Origin: JAWWPY01 sp964412845
Lineage (GTDB): Bacteria > Actinomycetota > Actinomycetes > Streptosporangiales > Streptosporangiaceae
DNA length: 26,082 nucleotides
Direction of reading: 5' to 3'
Assembly: GCA_964412845.1 (NCBI GenBank)
Contig: CAYPQM010000094.1
Location: 1-26,082, forward strand
Part shown: one piece after another, positions 1-8,292 of the stretch
Layout of the letters: every line of letters starts with the position of its first letter
Position numbering within the stretch: position 1 is the first letter of the stretch
The notes under the pieces: generated by a model
The model's database searches: none
Told to the model about the DNA's origin: nothing
What the model saw: only the letters and a program-made list of their open reading frames with translations
Program-made: the position numbers and the translations under genes

Positions 1-1467
1 GTAGGTGTAGGTCTGGACGTCGAAGGTGTGCCCGTTCTCATCGGTGGGCGTGACCGTCACCGTGGACCCGGCCACGGTGACCTTCAGGAAGTGGAACACC
101 TGGCTGGCTGATGTCGGCGCGGTAGCCGATCCGCAGGCATAGCCCTTGAGCTTGGTCGGCGACCAGCCGATGGCGTAGGCCGTGGGGCTGCCGCAGAGCG
201 TGACCGGCTCCAGGGTGGCCCCGCCGCCGCCGGTGACGTAGGTGACCGGCATGCCGGGTGCGCTGGGGTTGTTCCGCTGGTAGATGTGCGCGTGCCCGTT
301 GAACACGATCTTGACGCCGTTCTGGCCGAGCAGGCTCTCGATGCTCGAGGCGGCTCCCGGCTGCACCGAGGTCATGAAGGTGTCCGAGGTCTGCGACGAG
401 TTGGCGGAGTACCAGGGGTAGTGCATGAAGGCGAATTTCAGCGTGCCCGGGTGGGCCTGCAGGTCGGCCAGCAGCCACTGGTATTCCGCCGAGGTCGGCG
501 AGAAGTGGTTGGCGTAGTCCTGCCCGTAGGGGGTGGAGGTGCCGCCGTTGGTGTCGCCCCAGGCCGAGTCGAGGACGTAGAACCGGGCCGAGCCTGCGTT
601 GAACGCGTACCACTCGTTCCCGTAGTTGGCGGTGGTCCCGCCGCAGCAGTTGTACACGCCGTTCGCGTAACTGCCACCCGAGCTGGAGACCGCCTGATCC
701 TCGGTCCAGGTGGTGATGTCGGTGTGCGAGGTGCCGCTGAGGCCATGGTTGCCGACCGCGGTGAACAGCGGGATGCTGCTGCCCGCCACCGTCCAGAAGG
801 TCGGCCCGAAGATGGCGCTGGTGTCCGCGCCGGTCTGCTGCAGGTCGCCGTAGTTGGTCTGGCTGCCCGAGTTGTACCCGTTGTCGCCGACGGTGACCGC
901 GAACCGGGCGCCGCTGGCCGCGACCTGCGCGAACAGGTTGGTCATGTCCGGGCTGTTGCCGTTGGCGTCCACCTGGCCCCAGTCACCGAACACATCGAAG
1001 GTGAACGGGGTGTTGTCTCCGGCCGCGGCCTGGGTGGTGAACTGGGGCGACGGGTTGCTGGCCAGCAGGTCAGTGCCGGCCAGCAGTGGCCGGTAGCAGT
1101 AGCTGCCCTGGCCCGGCAGGGTCAGCGCCGCTTTCCACTGGTATTCCTTGACCGTCCCCACCGTGATCGACGACGCGTTGCGCGCGGCGGTCATGGTGTT
1201 CGACAGCGTGCAGGTCCCGCCGGTCACCGGGCCCCACTGGAGCGACCCGGTCGTGGCCGACTGATCAGTGGCCCAGTTCACGTTCACGTGCAGGGCGACC
1301 AGGTCGGTCAGGTACGGAGCCCGGGTGAGGTGGGCGTTGAAGGCGGCACTCGCCTGGGCCGCGGGGGCGCCCGCGATGGCTATGGCGGTGAAAACAGCGG
1401 CCGCTATACTCACGGCCAGCCGCCGCCCCCGCAGCGACAAACGCTGATGTACAGCCTGAACAGCCAT
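1..1467 (-). CDS. Secreted purple acid phosphatase-like metallophosphoesterase (3' end cut by window)
   Basis: The reading frame starts at ATG 1467 and is still open at base 1, so the C-terminus is missing (489 codons visible). The start has a GGGGGGA ribosome site five bases upstream. Residues 1 to about 40 form a signal peptide ending near APAAQA, so the enzyme should be exported. Residues 45-145 look like the fibronectin-type domain that precedes the catalytic domain in purple acid phosphatases. The metal-binding series is complete: GDWGQ (D162), VGDNGY (D195), GNHG (N240, H241), MHYPWY (H349) and GHAHIYQR (H392, H394). The expected role is hydrolysis of phosphate esters outside the cell, using a two-metal centre. 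Substrate cannot be read from sequence. A sigma-70-like promoter lies just upstream. The order of motifs makes the family secure; the exact enzyme name is inferred. Confidence 0.9.
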   Translation of the reverse strand, partial: MAVQAVHQRLSLRGRRLAVSIAAAVFTAIAIAGAPAAQASAAFNAHLTRAPYLTDLVALHVNVNWATDQSATTGSLQWGPVTGGTCTLSNTMTAARNASSITVGTVKEYQWKAALTLPGQGSYCYRPLLAGTDLLASNPSPQFTTQAAAGDNTPFTFDVFGDWGQVDANGNSPDMTNLFAQVAASGARFAVTVGDNGYNSGSQTNYGDLQQTGADTSAIFGPTFWTVAGSSIPLFTAVGNHGLSGTSHTDITTWTEDQAVSSSGGSYANGVYNCCGGTTANYGNEWYAFNAGSARFYVLDSAWGDTNGGTSTPYGQDYANHFSPTSAEYQWLLADLQAHPGTLKFAFMHYPWYSANSSQTSDTFMTSVQPGAASSIESLLGQNGVKIVFNGHAHIYQRNNPSAPGMPVTYVTGGGGATLEPVTLCGSPTAYAIGWSPTKLKGYACGSATAPTSASQVFHFLKVTVAGSTVTVTPTDENGHTFDVQTYTY

Positions 1468-1502
1468 GTTGTCCCCCCCGTACTGCTTTAGGGAGTTAAA
1501 GT

Positions 1503-1531
1503 AGCGTAAACATGGCGTTTTCGATAGACAA
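1503..1531 (-). promoter_or_regulatory. Promoter of the secreted phosphatase gene
   Basis: On the minus strand a -35 box TTGTCT (1531-1526) is separated by exactly 17 bases from a -10 box TACGCT (1508-1503). This predicts a transcript start near 1496 and a leader of about 28 bases that includes the ribosome site. The surrounding 1490-1560 stretch is noticeably AT-richer than its neighbours. A short inverted repeat, CTTTA-6-TAAAG (1486-1501), covers the expected start point and could be an operator. Box spacing is seen; promoter use is inferred. Confidence 0.5.
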
Positions 1532-1589
1532 ACAGATAACCAACTTCGAGTGACCTGAGAATGTAACGGCCAGGTCAGCACTCGGCCGG

Positions 1590-2438
1590 TCAGAAGTCGA
1601 GGCCGAGCGTGAAGTAAGGCTTGTGGGCGGGCTTGGGCAGCCGGTGCTCGTCGGCGAGCCGGCGGATGGCGGTGCCCGTGGCCAGGAACTCGGTCGCGTG
1701 CTCGCCCCACACGTGGTTGGAGACCGCGACGCTCACGCCGACGATTCCCGAGGACTGGGCGTCGGTCGCCTCGACCTGCATCCGGGCCAGCGCCAGCTCC
1801 CGTGCCTCGTAGATGCCCTGGGTGAACTGGATCATCTCCTGGTTCTGGCCAGACTGCCGCAGCGCCTGCATGGCCGACTGGTGCGCGATGTGGTAGACGC
1901 AGGTGCCGAGTACGAACGCCACCGGCACCGCGCCCGCGGTGAGCAGGCGGAAGAAGTCCTGGGCGGACAGGTCCGAGGTGAACGCCCGCCCGTCAGGTGC
2001 CCGGTGCAGGCCCTGGCCGGCCTCGGCCTTGACCGCGGTGCCGGTCGCCACGAACTCGAGGACCTCCTGGCCCCAGACATACATCTGCATGCGCAGTTCG
2101 ACCCCGACAATGCCATCGGCGCCAAGGTGGTCCGCCTCGGCGCGCATCCGTGACATGGCGAGTTCGCGGGCGTTGTACATGGCCTGGGTGAGCCGTTCCA
2201 GTTCGGCGTTCTGGGACCAGCGTCCCACCTGGAGGCCGATGTGGTAGATCGATGATCCGACCACGAATCCCAGCGGCTCGAACCCGGCTTCGCCGAGCAG
2301 CACGTACTCGGAGACCGACAGGTCCGAGGTGAAGACACCGCCCGGGGTGGCGCCGGCCGTCTGGGCCAGGCGGCTGTCCGCCGCCGTTGGCTCCCAGGTC
2401 CCGGTGGCCTGGGGGGTGTTGCTCCCGAACAGCGGCAT
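1590..2438 (-). CDS. Tandem YbjQ-family (heavy-metal-binding domain) protein
   Basis: A 282-residue protein. ATG 2438 is chosen because GGGAGG lies five bases upstream; the frame is open further back to 2606 but would collide with the divergent kinase gene. Two homologous halves are visible, each opening with FTSDLS (near residues 39 and 156) and each containing an ARELA-x-x-RM segment, an xGIVGV strand and a closing EF-x-ATGTA motif. This is the YbjQ fold (Pfam PF01906) duplicated in one chain; single-domain members form rings of identical subunits. The biochemical role of the family is not established despite its heavy-metal-binding name. No signal peptide or membrane segment is seen. The gene lies 122 bases upstream of the phosphatase gene on the same strand, but the latter has its own promoter. 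Confidence 0.85.
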   Translation of the reverse strand: MPLFGSNTPQATGTWEPTAADSRLAQTAGATPGGVFTSDLSVSEYVLLGEAGFEPLGFVVGSSIYHIGLQVGRWSQNAELERLTQAMYNARELAMSRMRAEADHLGADGIVGVELRMQMYVWGQEVLEFVATGTAVKAEAGQGLHRAPDGRAFTSDLSAQDFFRLLTAGAVPVAFVLGTCVYHIAHQSAMQALRQSGQNQEMIQFTQGIYEARELALARMQVEATDAQSSGIVGVSVAVSNHVWGEHATEFLATGTAIRRLADEHRLPKPAHKPYFTLGLDF

Positions 2439-2560
2439 CGCGGCCTCCCGTGCCGGGCTCCTCCCGCCGGAGCCCACGAGCGCCCAGCGTAGTCGCGTCC
2501 CGCCTGGGGGCAGCGCATCCTGGGTCGGTAACGTCGGGCCGGGGACCAGCGCGGACAGCC

Positions 2561-2574
2561 CTGCCGGCCGGCAG
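2561..2574. promoter_or_regulatory. Perfect 14-bp palindrome upstream of the pseudouridine operon
   Basis: CTGCCGGCCGGCAG is a perfect palindrome ending 34 bases before the GTG start of the kinase gene, in the 170-base gap between divergent genes. It could be an operator for the operon or a leader hairpin. In GC-rich DNA a palindrome of C and G is only moderately surprising. Confidence 0.3.
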
Positions 2575-2608
2575 CCCGCACGCCGCCGTCCCGCAGGGGA
2601 GAACACGC

Positions 2609-3397
2609 GTGATCTGTGTCCTGGGCGACGCCAATCTCGACGTCATCGTCTGCCCGTCCGGGCCGGTCGCGGAGGAGACCGACACTCCTTCGCGCATCTC
2701 GGTCGGGGCCGGCGGCCAGGCGGCCAACGTCGCCGCGTGGATCACCGCGCTCGGCGGCCGCGCCCGGCTGATCGCGGCCCGGGGAACGGATCCGGCCAGT
2801 CGGCTGATAGCCGACGACCTCGCGCGCCGCGGGGTAGAGCTCGCCGGACCGGTCATCGACGGCCATACCGGGGTGGTGGTGTCGCTGTCGGACAGCGGGG
2901 TGTCCCGGTCGATGCTGACCGACCGCGGCGTCGGCCCGCTGCTGGCCGCGAGCACCCTCGCGGACGAATGGCTGGACGGCTGCACCAGCTTGCACCTGCC
3001 CGCCTACAGCCTGGTCCGCGAGCCGGTGGCCGGCGCCGCGCTGGCCGCCGCGGCCCGGCTGCCCCGGCTGAGCATCGACTTGTCGTCAACGGCCGTGTTG
3101 ACCGAGTACGGTGTCGATCGGTTCCGCGCGCTGCTCGCCAGGCTGCGCCCGGCGACCGTGTTCGGCAATGCGGCGGAGGCGGCGCTCATCGGCGACCTGC
3201 CCGGATCTGACCTGGTGGTGAAGCTCGGCCCGGGGGGCGTGCGGGCCGGCGGCCGGGTGCACGCCGCCCACCCGGCCACGGCGGTGGACTCGACCGGCGC
3301 CGGCGACGCGTTCGCCGCCGGGTACCTGCTCGGCGGGGTCACCCTCGGCCTGGCCGCCGCCGCCCGGGCGGTGGCGAAGATGGGAGCGATGCCGTGA
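2609..3397 (+). CDS. psuK: PfkB-family kinase, probable pseudouridine kinase
   Basis: A 262-residue sugar kinase of the ribokinase/PfkB family. GTG 2609 is chosen because AGGGGAGA precedes it with about six bases of spacing and the protein then begins directly with the first strand, ICVLGDANLDVIV. The GAGGQAANVA segment (residues about 33-42) is the substrate-binding motif, and DSTGAGDAFAAGYL carries the ATP-binding anion hole and catalytic aspartate (about D233). The stop codon overlaps the start of a pseudouridine-5'-phosphate glycosidase gene, which points to phosphorylation of pseudouridine at the 5' position as its reaction. The protein is shorter than typical PfkB kinases (about 300 residues). 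PfkB family membership is seen; the substrate is inferred from the neighbour. Confidence 0.82.
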   Translation: MICVLGDANLDVIVCPSGPVAEETDTPSRISVGAGGQAANVAAWITALGGRARLIAARGTDPASRLIADDLARRGVELAGPVIDGHTGVVVSLSDSGVSRSMLTDRGVGPLLAASTLADEWLDGCTSLHLPAYSLVREPVAGAALAAAARLPRLSIDLSSTAVLTEYGVDRFRALLARLRPATVFGNAAEAALIGDLPGSDLVVKLGPGGVRAGGRVHAAHPATAVDSTGAGDAFAAGYLLGGVTLGLAAAARAVAKMGAMP

Positions 3398-4296
3398 TGG
3401 TCATGCCGCAACTGGCCGGGGAGGTCGCCGCGGCGCTCGCCGCAGGCCACCCGGTGGTGGCGCTGGAAACGACGCTGGTCTCGCACGGCTTCTCCGAGGG
3501 ACGCGGCCGGGCGGCGGCCCAGGAGGCTGAGGCGCGGGTCCGCGAGGCCGGCGCCGTCCCGGCCACGGTCGGGGTGCTGGACGGCGTGCTCCGGGTCGGG
3601 CTGGCCGCCGCGGAACTGGACCGGTTCGCCGCCGCGGGCACCTCGGCGCGCAAAGTCGGCGCGCGTGACCTGGCCGCCTGCATTGTGCAGGGCGCGCTCG
3701 GCGCCACCACGGTCGGTGGCACCCTGGCCGCCTGCCGGGCCGCTGGCATCCGGTTCATGGCCACCGGCGGGACCGGCGGGGTGCACCGTGGTTTCGCGCA
3801 GAGCCTGGACATCTCGGCTGACCTGCCGCAGATCGCCCGGACGGCGGCGGTTGTCGTCTCCTCGGGGGCCAAGTCGATCCTTGATGTCGGCGCCACCGCC
3901 GAGTTGCTGGAGACCCTCGGCGTCCCGGTCCTCGGCTGGCGCACGCCGACCCTCCCGCTGTTTTACAGCGCCCGCGGCGGCCCGGCCACCTCCGCGATGG
4001 TCACCACGAGCACCGAGGTGGCCGCCATAGCCACTGCCCATTGGCAGCTCAACGGATCATCCGGGTTGCTGCTGGCCCGCCCCCCGGAGCCGGCCCTGGA
4101 CATCGAGCCCATCCTGGCCGAAGCGGTCAGCCGGGTCCGGGATGCCGGTGTGACGGGGCAGTCGGTCACGCCCGCCGTGCTGGCTCTGGTGCATGAATTG
4201 AGCGGAGGGCGCAGCATCGAGGTCAACCGGCAGCTCATCGCCGACAACGCGGCGCTGGCCGCCGAGGTCGCCGTCGCCTACGCGCAGGCGGCCTGA
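3394..4296 (+). CDS. psuG: Pseudouridine-5'-phosphate glycosidase
   Basis: A 300-residue PsuG/IndA-family enzyme that reversibly splits pseudouridine 5'-phosphate into uracil and ribose 5-phosphate. Residue landmarks known from the family are present: VVALETTLVSHG (E25), ARKVGARDL (K87), the metal-site region HRG-x5-DISADL (D143), SSGAKSILD (K160, matching the lysine that forms the covalent sugar adduct) and EVNRQLIADN near the C-terminus. GTG 3394 overlaps the kinase stop by four bases (GTGA); ATG 3397 is an equally plausible start one codon in. GGGAG at 3382-3386 serves either start. Length matches the family. With the kinase it forms a complete pseudouridine salvage pathway in the cytosol. 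Confidence 0.93.
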   Translation: MMVMPQLAGEVAAALAAGHPVVALETTLVSHGFSEGRGRAAAQEAEARVREAGAVPATVGVLDGVLRVGLAAAELDRFAAAGTSARKVGARDLAACIVQGALGATTVGGTLAACRAAGIRFMATGGTGGVHRGFAQSLDISADLPQIARTAAVVVSSGAKSILDVGATAELLETLGVPVLGWRTPTLPLFYSARGGPATSAMVTTSTEVAAIATAHWQLNGSSGLLLARPPEPALDIEPILAEAVSRVRDAGVTGQSVTPAVLALVHELSGGRSIEVNRQLIADNAALAAEVAVAYAQAA

Positions 4297-4297
4297 C

Positions 4298-5047
4298 GTG
4301 CTGGCCGGGGACCTGGCCGCGGAGGTGGAGCAGCGGCTGCGCGAGGCCGGCACGCCGGCCCGCGCGGTGGGCGCGAAGGCGTACCTCAAGAGCAGCATGG
4401 AGTTCTGCGGCGTCACGATGCCGCAGATCCGGCAGATCCTCGGCGAGGTGACCCGCGGGCGCTCGCTGTCCCGCGAGGACGTCCTCGCGGGGTCCGGGCA
4501 GATGTGGAACCGGCCGCTGTTCGAGGGCCGGCTGGCGGCGCTGATCCTGCTCACCAGGCACGCTGGCGAGCTGCGGGCCGGTGACGCCGTGCTCGTCGAG
4601 CGGCTGATCCGCCAGGCCGGCACCTGGGCGCTGGTGGATGACCTGGCCGGGAAGGTGATGGGCAGCCTGGTCGAGCGGTACGGCGAACTGGGGGCCACGC
4701 TGGACCGCTGGGCGGCCGATGACGACTTCTGGATCCGCCGGTCGGCGCTGCTCGCGCTGCTCGGCCCGCTGCGCCGGGGCGATGGTGACTTCGAGCGCTT
4801 CGGGCGTTATGCCGATTCGATGCTGGCGGAACGGGAGTTCTTCATCCGCAAGGCGATCGGCTGGGTGCTGCGGGACACCGGCCGGCGCCGCCCGGATCTG
4901 GTGGCCGGGTGGCTCGCCCCCCGCGCGGCGCGTGCGTCCGGGGTGACGATGCGCGAGGCGGTCAAGCCACTGCCACCCGAGACGGCACGCACTCTGATGG
5001 CCGCCTACTCGGCCGGCCGCAAGCGACCCACTGCCCCTCAGGGGTGA
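4298..5047 (+). CDS. DNA alkylation repair protein, AlkD family
   Basis: A 249-residue all-helical HEAT-like repeat protein. It starts at GTG 4298, one base after the psuG stop, so translation is probably coupled. Family landmarks are KAYLKSS-x4-GVTMPQIR (residues 27-45), WALVDDLA (110-117), DDFWIRRSALLAL (142-154) and FFIRKAIGWVLR (181-192). W110, D114, R147/R148 and W189 fall where Bacillus cereus AlkD has W109, D113, R148 and W187, the residues that grip the lesion strand. AlkD removes bulky and cationic N3- and N7-alkyl purines without flipping the base. Its place in a nucleobase-salvage operon is unexpected. Family assignment is firm; lesion preference is not readable. Confidence 0.88.
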   Translation: MLAGDLAAEVEQRLREAGTPARAVGAKAYLKSSMEFCGVTMPQIRQILGEVTRGRSLSREDVLAGSGQMWNRPLFEGRLAALILLTRHAGELRAGDAVLVERLIRQAGTWALVDDLAGKVMGSLVERYGELGATLDRWAADDDFWIRRSALLALLGPLRRGDGDFERFGRYADSMLAEREFFIRKAIGWVLRDTGRRRPDLVAGWLAPRAARASGVTMREAVKPLPPETARTLMAAYSAGRKRPTAPQG

Positions 5048-5248
5048 CCCTCACTCCGCACACCCGCTGACCGGTTCGGGGACGAAATCTGCTGACCGAG
5101 CAGCGCCCCGCGTCCACACATGCCGCCCGTCGAGCCTGGTCCGGCTCGCGATGTCATACCCCGGGCGGAGCGGTCAGCCGACGGATGAGGCGAGAGATCA
5201 CCCTGCGGCATGACGACCGGCCCGGCCGCTGCCTCATAGCGTCGGATC

Positions 5249-6604
5249 ATGACGCTAGAGCTGACCCGCCCGCGGCCCGGTGGCGGCAACCTGGTCCCCG
5301 GTCATGCCGCGGCGCCGCTCGCCGCGTTCCGGCGGGAACAGGTCGCCGCGATCTTCGCGGCCTGCGCGATCTTCGCCGGCGGGGTGGCTCTGATCAGCGC
5401 GAATCCGCCGCAACGGTGCTGGGGGACGCTCGCGGCCGGCGGGTACGGCGCGGCCGCCATCGCGGTGGCCGCCTGGCGGCGGCATGGGATGGGGCTCGCC
5501 GTCGCGATCAGCATCGCCGGTGCCCTGATCGCGCCGCTGACCTGGATGGCGGTGACCGGCGCGGGGCAGCCGGAGATCGCCGTGATCCTCCGCTCGGCCG
5601 CTCTCTTGCTGCAGCACGGCTCGCCGTACCAGGGCCCGGCCGCGCTGGCCGCCGCGCACGCATTCAACGCGTACAACCCCTACCTGCCCGCGCTCGCGGT
5701 GTTCGGCCTGCCGCACGCGCTCCTCGGCGGAGGGTTGCTCACCGATCCCCGATTGTGGTTCGGCGTGGTATTCGTGATCGCGTTCGGCTGCGCCCTGTCG
5801 GTGAGTTCCGTGCCGCACGCCTGGCGGTGGACCGCCCTGATCACGGCCTCCCCGCTGATCGCTTACCCGCTCTCGACCGGCGGGGATGACCTGCCGGTGC
5901 TCGCCCTCATCGGCCTCGGCCTCGCGCTGCTGGCCAGGCCCCGGCCGGTGGCGGCCGGGCTGGTCCTCGGCCTGGCCGCGGCCATGAAGGCCACCGCCTG
6001 GCCGGCCCTGGCCGTGGCGCTGGCCCTGGTCGCCGCGCGGGACGGGCGGCGTGCCGCGATCTGGTTCGCGGCGGCCGCGCTGGGCGTGGCGGGAGTCGCC
6101 GACGGGCCGGTGCTGGCCCGGCAGCCGGGTGCCATGGCGGTCAACACGGTCCTGTTCCCGCTCGGGCTGACCAAGATCAAGAGCCCGGCGGCCAGCGTGC
6201 TGCCCGGGCACCTGATCGCCCAGGCGTGGGGCGGCGGGCACTGGGTCGCCATCGCGCTGGTCGCGATGGCCGGGCTCGCCGTGGCGGCGTCCCTGGTCCT
6301 CTGGGCGCCACTGGACTGCCGCCCGGCGGGCTGGCGGCTGGTCACCGGGCTGACTCTCATGATCATGTTTGCGCCTGCCAGCCGGTTCGGCTACTTCGTC
6401 TACCCGCTCGGCCTGTCCGCGTGGCTGCTGCTGAGCCGGGCCAGGGACGGCACAATAGGTGAGTCCACGCAGGCGGCAGCGGAGGTTAGCTATGCGGATT
6501 GGCGCGTCCCTTACCGAGCCCACCGGCCCAGACCCTTTCAGCAGCCTGCACGCAGAGTTGCAGCGTGCTGCCGACGACGGCTTCGCCTCGGCGTGGATGA
6601 ATAA
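5249..6604 (+). CDS. Polytopic membrane protein, GT87/DUF2029-like
   Basis: A 451-residue frame starting at ATG 5249, with only a weak CGGA upstream. About ten hydrophobic segments cover residues 30-400. A periplasmic-type loop with GSPYQG and AYNPYLPAL resembles the conserved loop of GT87 (DUF2029) polyprenol-phosphate mannosyltransferases; GGDDLPVLALIGLGLALLA follows. The likely role is transfer of a lipid-linked sugar during envelope glycan assembly, but this rests on general resemblance. The last fifty residues are oddly Arg- and Ala-rich and overlap the next gene by 113 bases, while both alternative frames stop at 6456-6462. The real protein may end near residue 403, with a frameshift here. 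It could also be an unrelated membrane protein. Confidence 0.65.
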   Translation: MTLELTRPRPGGGNLVPGHAAAPLAAFRREQVAAIFAACAIFAGGVALISANPPQRCWGTLAAGGYGAAAIAVAAWRRHGMGLAVAISIAGALIAPLTWMAVTGAGQPEIAVILRSAALLLQHGSPYQGPAALAAAHAFNAYNPYLPALAVFGLPHALLGGGLLTDPRLWFGVVFVIAFGCALSVSSVPHAWRWTALITASPLIAYPLSTGGDDLPVLALIGLGLALLARPRPVAAGLVLGLAAAMKATAWPALAVALALVAARDGRRAAIWFAAAALGVAGVADGPVLARQPGAMAVNTVLFPLGLTKIKSPAASVLPGHLIAQAWGGGHWVAIALVAMAGLAVAASLVLWAPLDCRPAGWRLVTGLTLMIMFAPASRFGYFVYPLGLSAWLLLSRARDGTIGESTQAAAEVSYADWRVPYRAHRPRPFQQPARRVAACCRRRLRLGVDE

Positions 6605-7400
6605 CATCTTCGGGCTGGACGCACTGACCGCATTGGCCGTGGTGGGCAGCCAGGTGCCGGGAATCGAGCTCGGCACGGCGGTGGTGCCGAGCTACCCGCG
6701 TCATCCGGCGGTCCTCGCCCAGCAGGCGCTGACCGTGGCCGCGGCGACCGGCGGGCGGCTGACCCTCGGCATCGGGCTGTCGCACAAGATCGTCATCGAC
6801 GACATGTACGGCTACGACTTCAGCCAGCCGGCCAGGCACATGCGGGAGTACCTGGCGGTGCTGCTGCCGCTGCTGGACGGCCAGCCCGCCGCGTTCCGCG
6901 GCGAGACGCTGAGCGGGCATATCGGGCTGAGCACCCCCGCACCGGGCCGGGTGCCGCTGCTGCTCGCCGCGCTGGGCCCGCGGATGCTGCGGCTGGCCGG
7001 GGAGCAGACCGAGGGCACCGTGCTGTGGATGACCGGGCCCGCCACCGTCCGCGATTACATCGTGCCGGAGATCACGGCGGCGGCCAAGGCGGCCGGCCGG
7101 CCCAGCCCCCGGGTGGTGTGCATCCTGCCGGTGTGTGTCACCAGCGACCCAGACGGTGCCCGGGACCGCGCGGCCAAGGTGTTCGCGATCTACGGCGAAC
7201 TGCCGTCCTATCGCGCCATGCTCGACCGCGAGGGCGCGGCCGGCCCCGCCGATGTGGCCATCGTCGGCGACGAGGATGCCGTCGCCGCCCAGATCACCGC
7301 CCTGGCCGAGGCTGGTGTCACCGACTTCGTGGCGGGCGAGTACGCCCGCGGCGACGATGCCGTCCGCACCCGCCGGCTCCTCACCTCGCTGTCCGCCTGA
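6492..7400 (+). CDS. LLM-class F420-dependent oxidoreductase
   Basis: A 302-residue luciferase-like monooxygenase-fold protein. ATG 6492 is set by a perfect GGAGG six bases upstream (6481-6485). The sequence opens with MRIGASL and runs through SAWMNN, LGTAVVPSYPRHP, GRLTLGIGLSHK, PLLLAALGPRMLRLA and GTVLWMTGP. These are typical of the actinobacterial LLM subgroup that uses reduced coenzyme F420 rather than FMN. Such enzymes act as cytosolic hydride-transfer reductases or dehydrogenases; the substrate is unknown. The gene overlaps the end of the membrane-protein frame, suggesting coupled expression if that overlap is genuine. The F420 preference is inferred from subgroup resemblance. Confidence 0.88.
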   Translation: MRIGASLTEPTGPDPFSSLHAELQRAADDGFASAWMNNIFGLDALTALAVVGSQVPGIELGTAVVPSYPRHPAVLAQQALTVAAATGGRLTLGIGLSHKIVIDDMYGYDFSQPARHMREYLAVLLPLLDGQPAAFRGETLSGHIGLSTPAPGRVPLLLAALGPRMLRLAGEQTEGTVLWMTGPATVRDYIVPEITAAAKAAGRPSPRVVCILPVCVTSDPDGARDRAAKVFAIYGELPSYRAMLDREGAAGPADVAIVGDEDAVAAQITALAEAGVTDFVAGEYARGDDAVRTRRLLTSLSA

Positions 7401-7577
7401 ACCGCCTGCGCTGCTGGCCGGGTGGCTTCCTGGCCTGCGGCCGGACCGGTTTCCTGGCCGCTTTCCCGGGACAGGCTTCCAGGGGACGGCGGCCGGGCCG
7501 GAGCGCGGGACCATCGGCCCTGGTGGCTGACCCGGCATGCGGCGCACACTGGCCCCGTCCGCGAGGGGGTGGGGATC

Positions 7578-8240
7578 ATGCCGTTCCTGGACCGCGCCGA
7601 TGCGGGACGGCGGCTGGCCGGCCAGTTGACGCACCTTCAGGGCACGGACGTCGCCGTGCTCGGCCTGCCCCGAGGCGGGATCCCGGTCGCCTTCGAGGTG
7701 GCCCGGGTTCTCGGCGCGCCCCTGGACGTGATCGTGGTGCGCAAGCTCGGCCTGCCCACCCAGCCCGAGCTGGCGATGGGCGCGATCGGCGAGGACGGCG
7801 TCCGCATCATCAATCAGAATGTCGTCATCGGAGAGCACGTCACCGAGGCCGAGTTCACCAGGGTGGAGCAGGCCGAGCGGATCGAGCTTGACCGGCGGGC
7901 TAGGCGCTTCCGGGGGGACCAGCCGCGCGCGCCGCTGACCGGGCGGACCGCGGTCATCGTGGACGACGGCATCGCCACCGGGTCGACCGCCCTGGCCGCC
8001 TGCCAGGTGGCCAGGGCACAGGGCGCGGCGCGGGTGGTGGTCGCGGTTCCGGTCGCCCCCCGGGCGGTGATCCCGGTGCTGTCATCCGAAGCCGACGAGG
8101 TTGCCTGCCTGGAGGCGCCGGACCGGTTCATGGCCATCGGCCAGTGGTACGACGACTTCTCGCAGACAAGTGATGAGGAGGTGGTGGCGCTGCTGCACCG
8201 CGCGGCCATGACTCCACTGAGGCCGAGCGGCGCACCGTAG
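7578..8240 (+). CDS. Phosphoribosyltransferase-fold protein
   Basis: A 220-residue type I phosphoribosyltransferase-fold protein. ATG 7578 follows a GGGGGTGGGGA ribosome site. The PRPP-binding signature is VIVDDGIATGSTA (residues 127-139), with both acidic residues and the Gly/Thr loop intact. The N-terminal PRGGIPVA (31-38) and VVRKLGLP (53-60) motifs place it with the standalone phosphoribosyltransferases of actinobacteria that resemble the N-terminal part of Mycobacterium tuberculosis Rv0571c. Which base or nucleoside it handles is unknown. The preceding 177-base gap shows no clear promoter. The family is secure from the PRPP motif; substrate and pathway cannot be read. Confidence 0.88.
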   Translation: MPFLDRADAGRRLAGQLTHLQGTDVAVLGLPRGGIPVAFEVARVLGAPLDVIVVRKLGLPTQPELAMGAIGEDGVRIINQNVVIGEHVTEAEFTRVEQAERIELDRRARRFRGDQPRAPLTGRTAVIVDDGIATGSTALAACQVARAQGAARVVVAVPVAPRAVIPVLSSEADEVACLEAPDRFMAIGQWYDDFSQTSDEEVVALLHRAAMTPLRPSGAP

Positions 8241-8292
8241 CGGGTATGTGCTGCTGCTGCGGCACGGCCCCGCTGTAGCGGACAGTGCTGCG

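Noticed and set aside
286..1491. A 401-codon plus-strand frame
   Set aside because: Antisense to the phosphatase gene, which has a signal peptide, promoter and all metal ligands.
5048..5248. Possible regulatory RNA or gene in the gap after the AlkD gene
   Set aside because: Only a weak CTGCT/AGCAG dyad (5089-5103) and non-descript open frames are seen; nothing supports a gene.
5255..6676. A 473-codon open frame on the minus strand
   Set aside because: Antisense to the membrane-protein gene; its composition is low-complexity with no recognisable motif.
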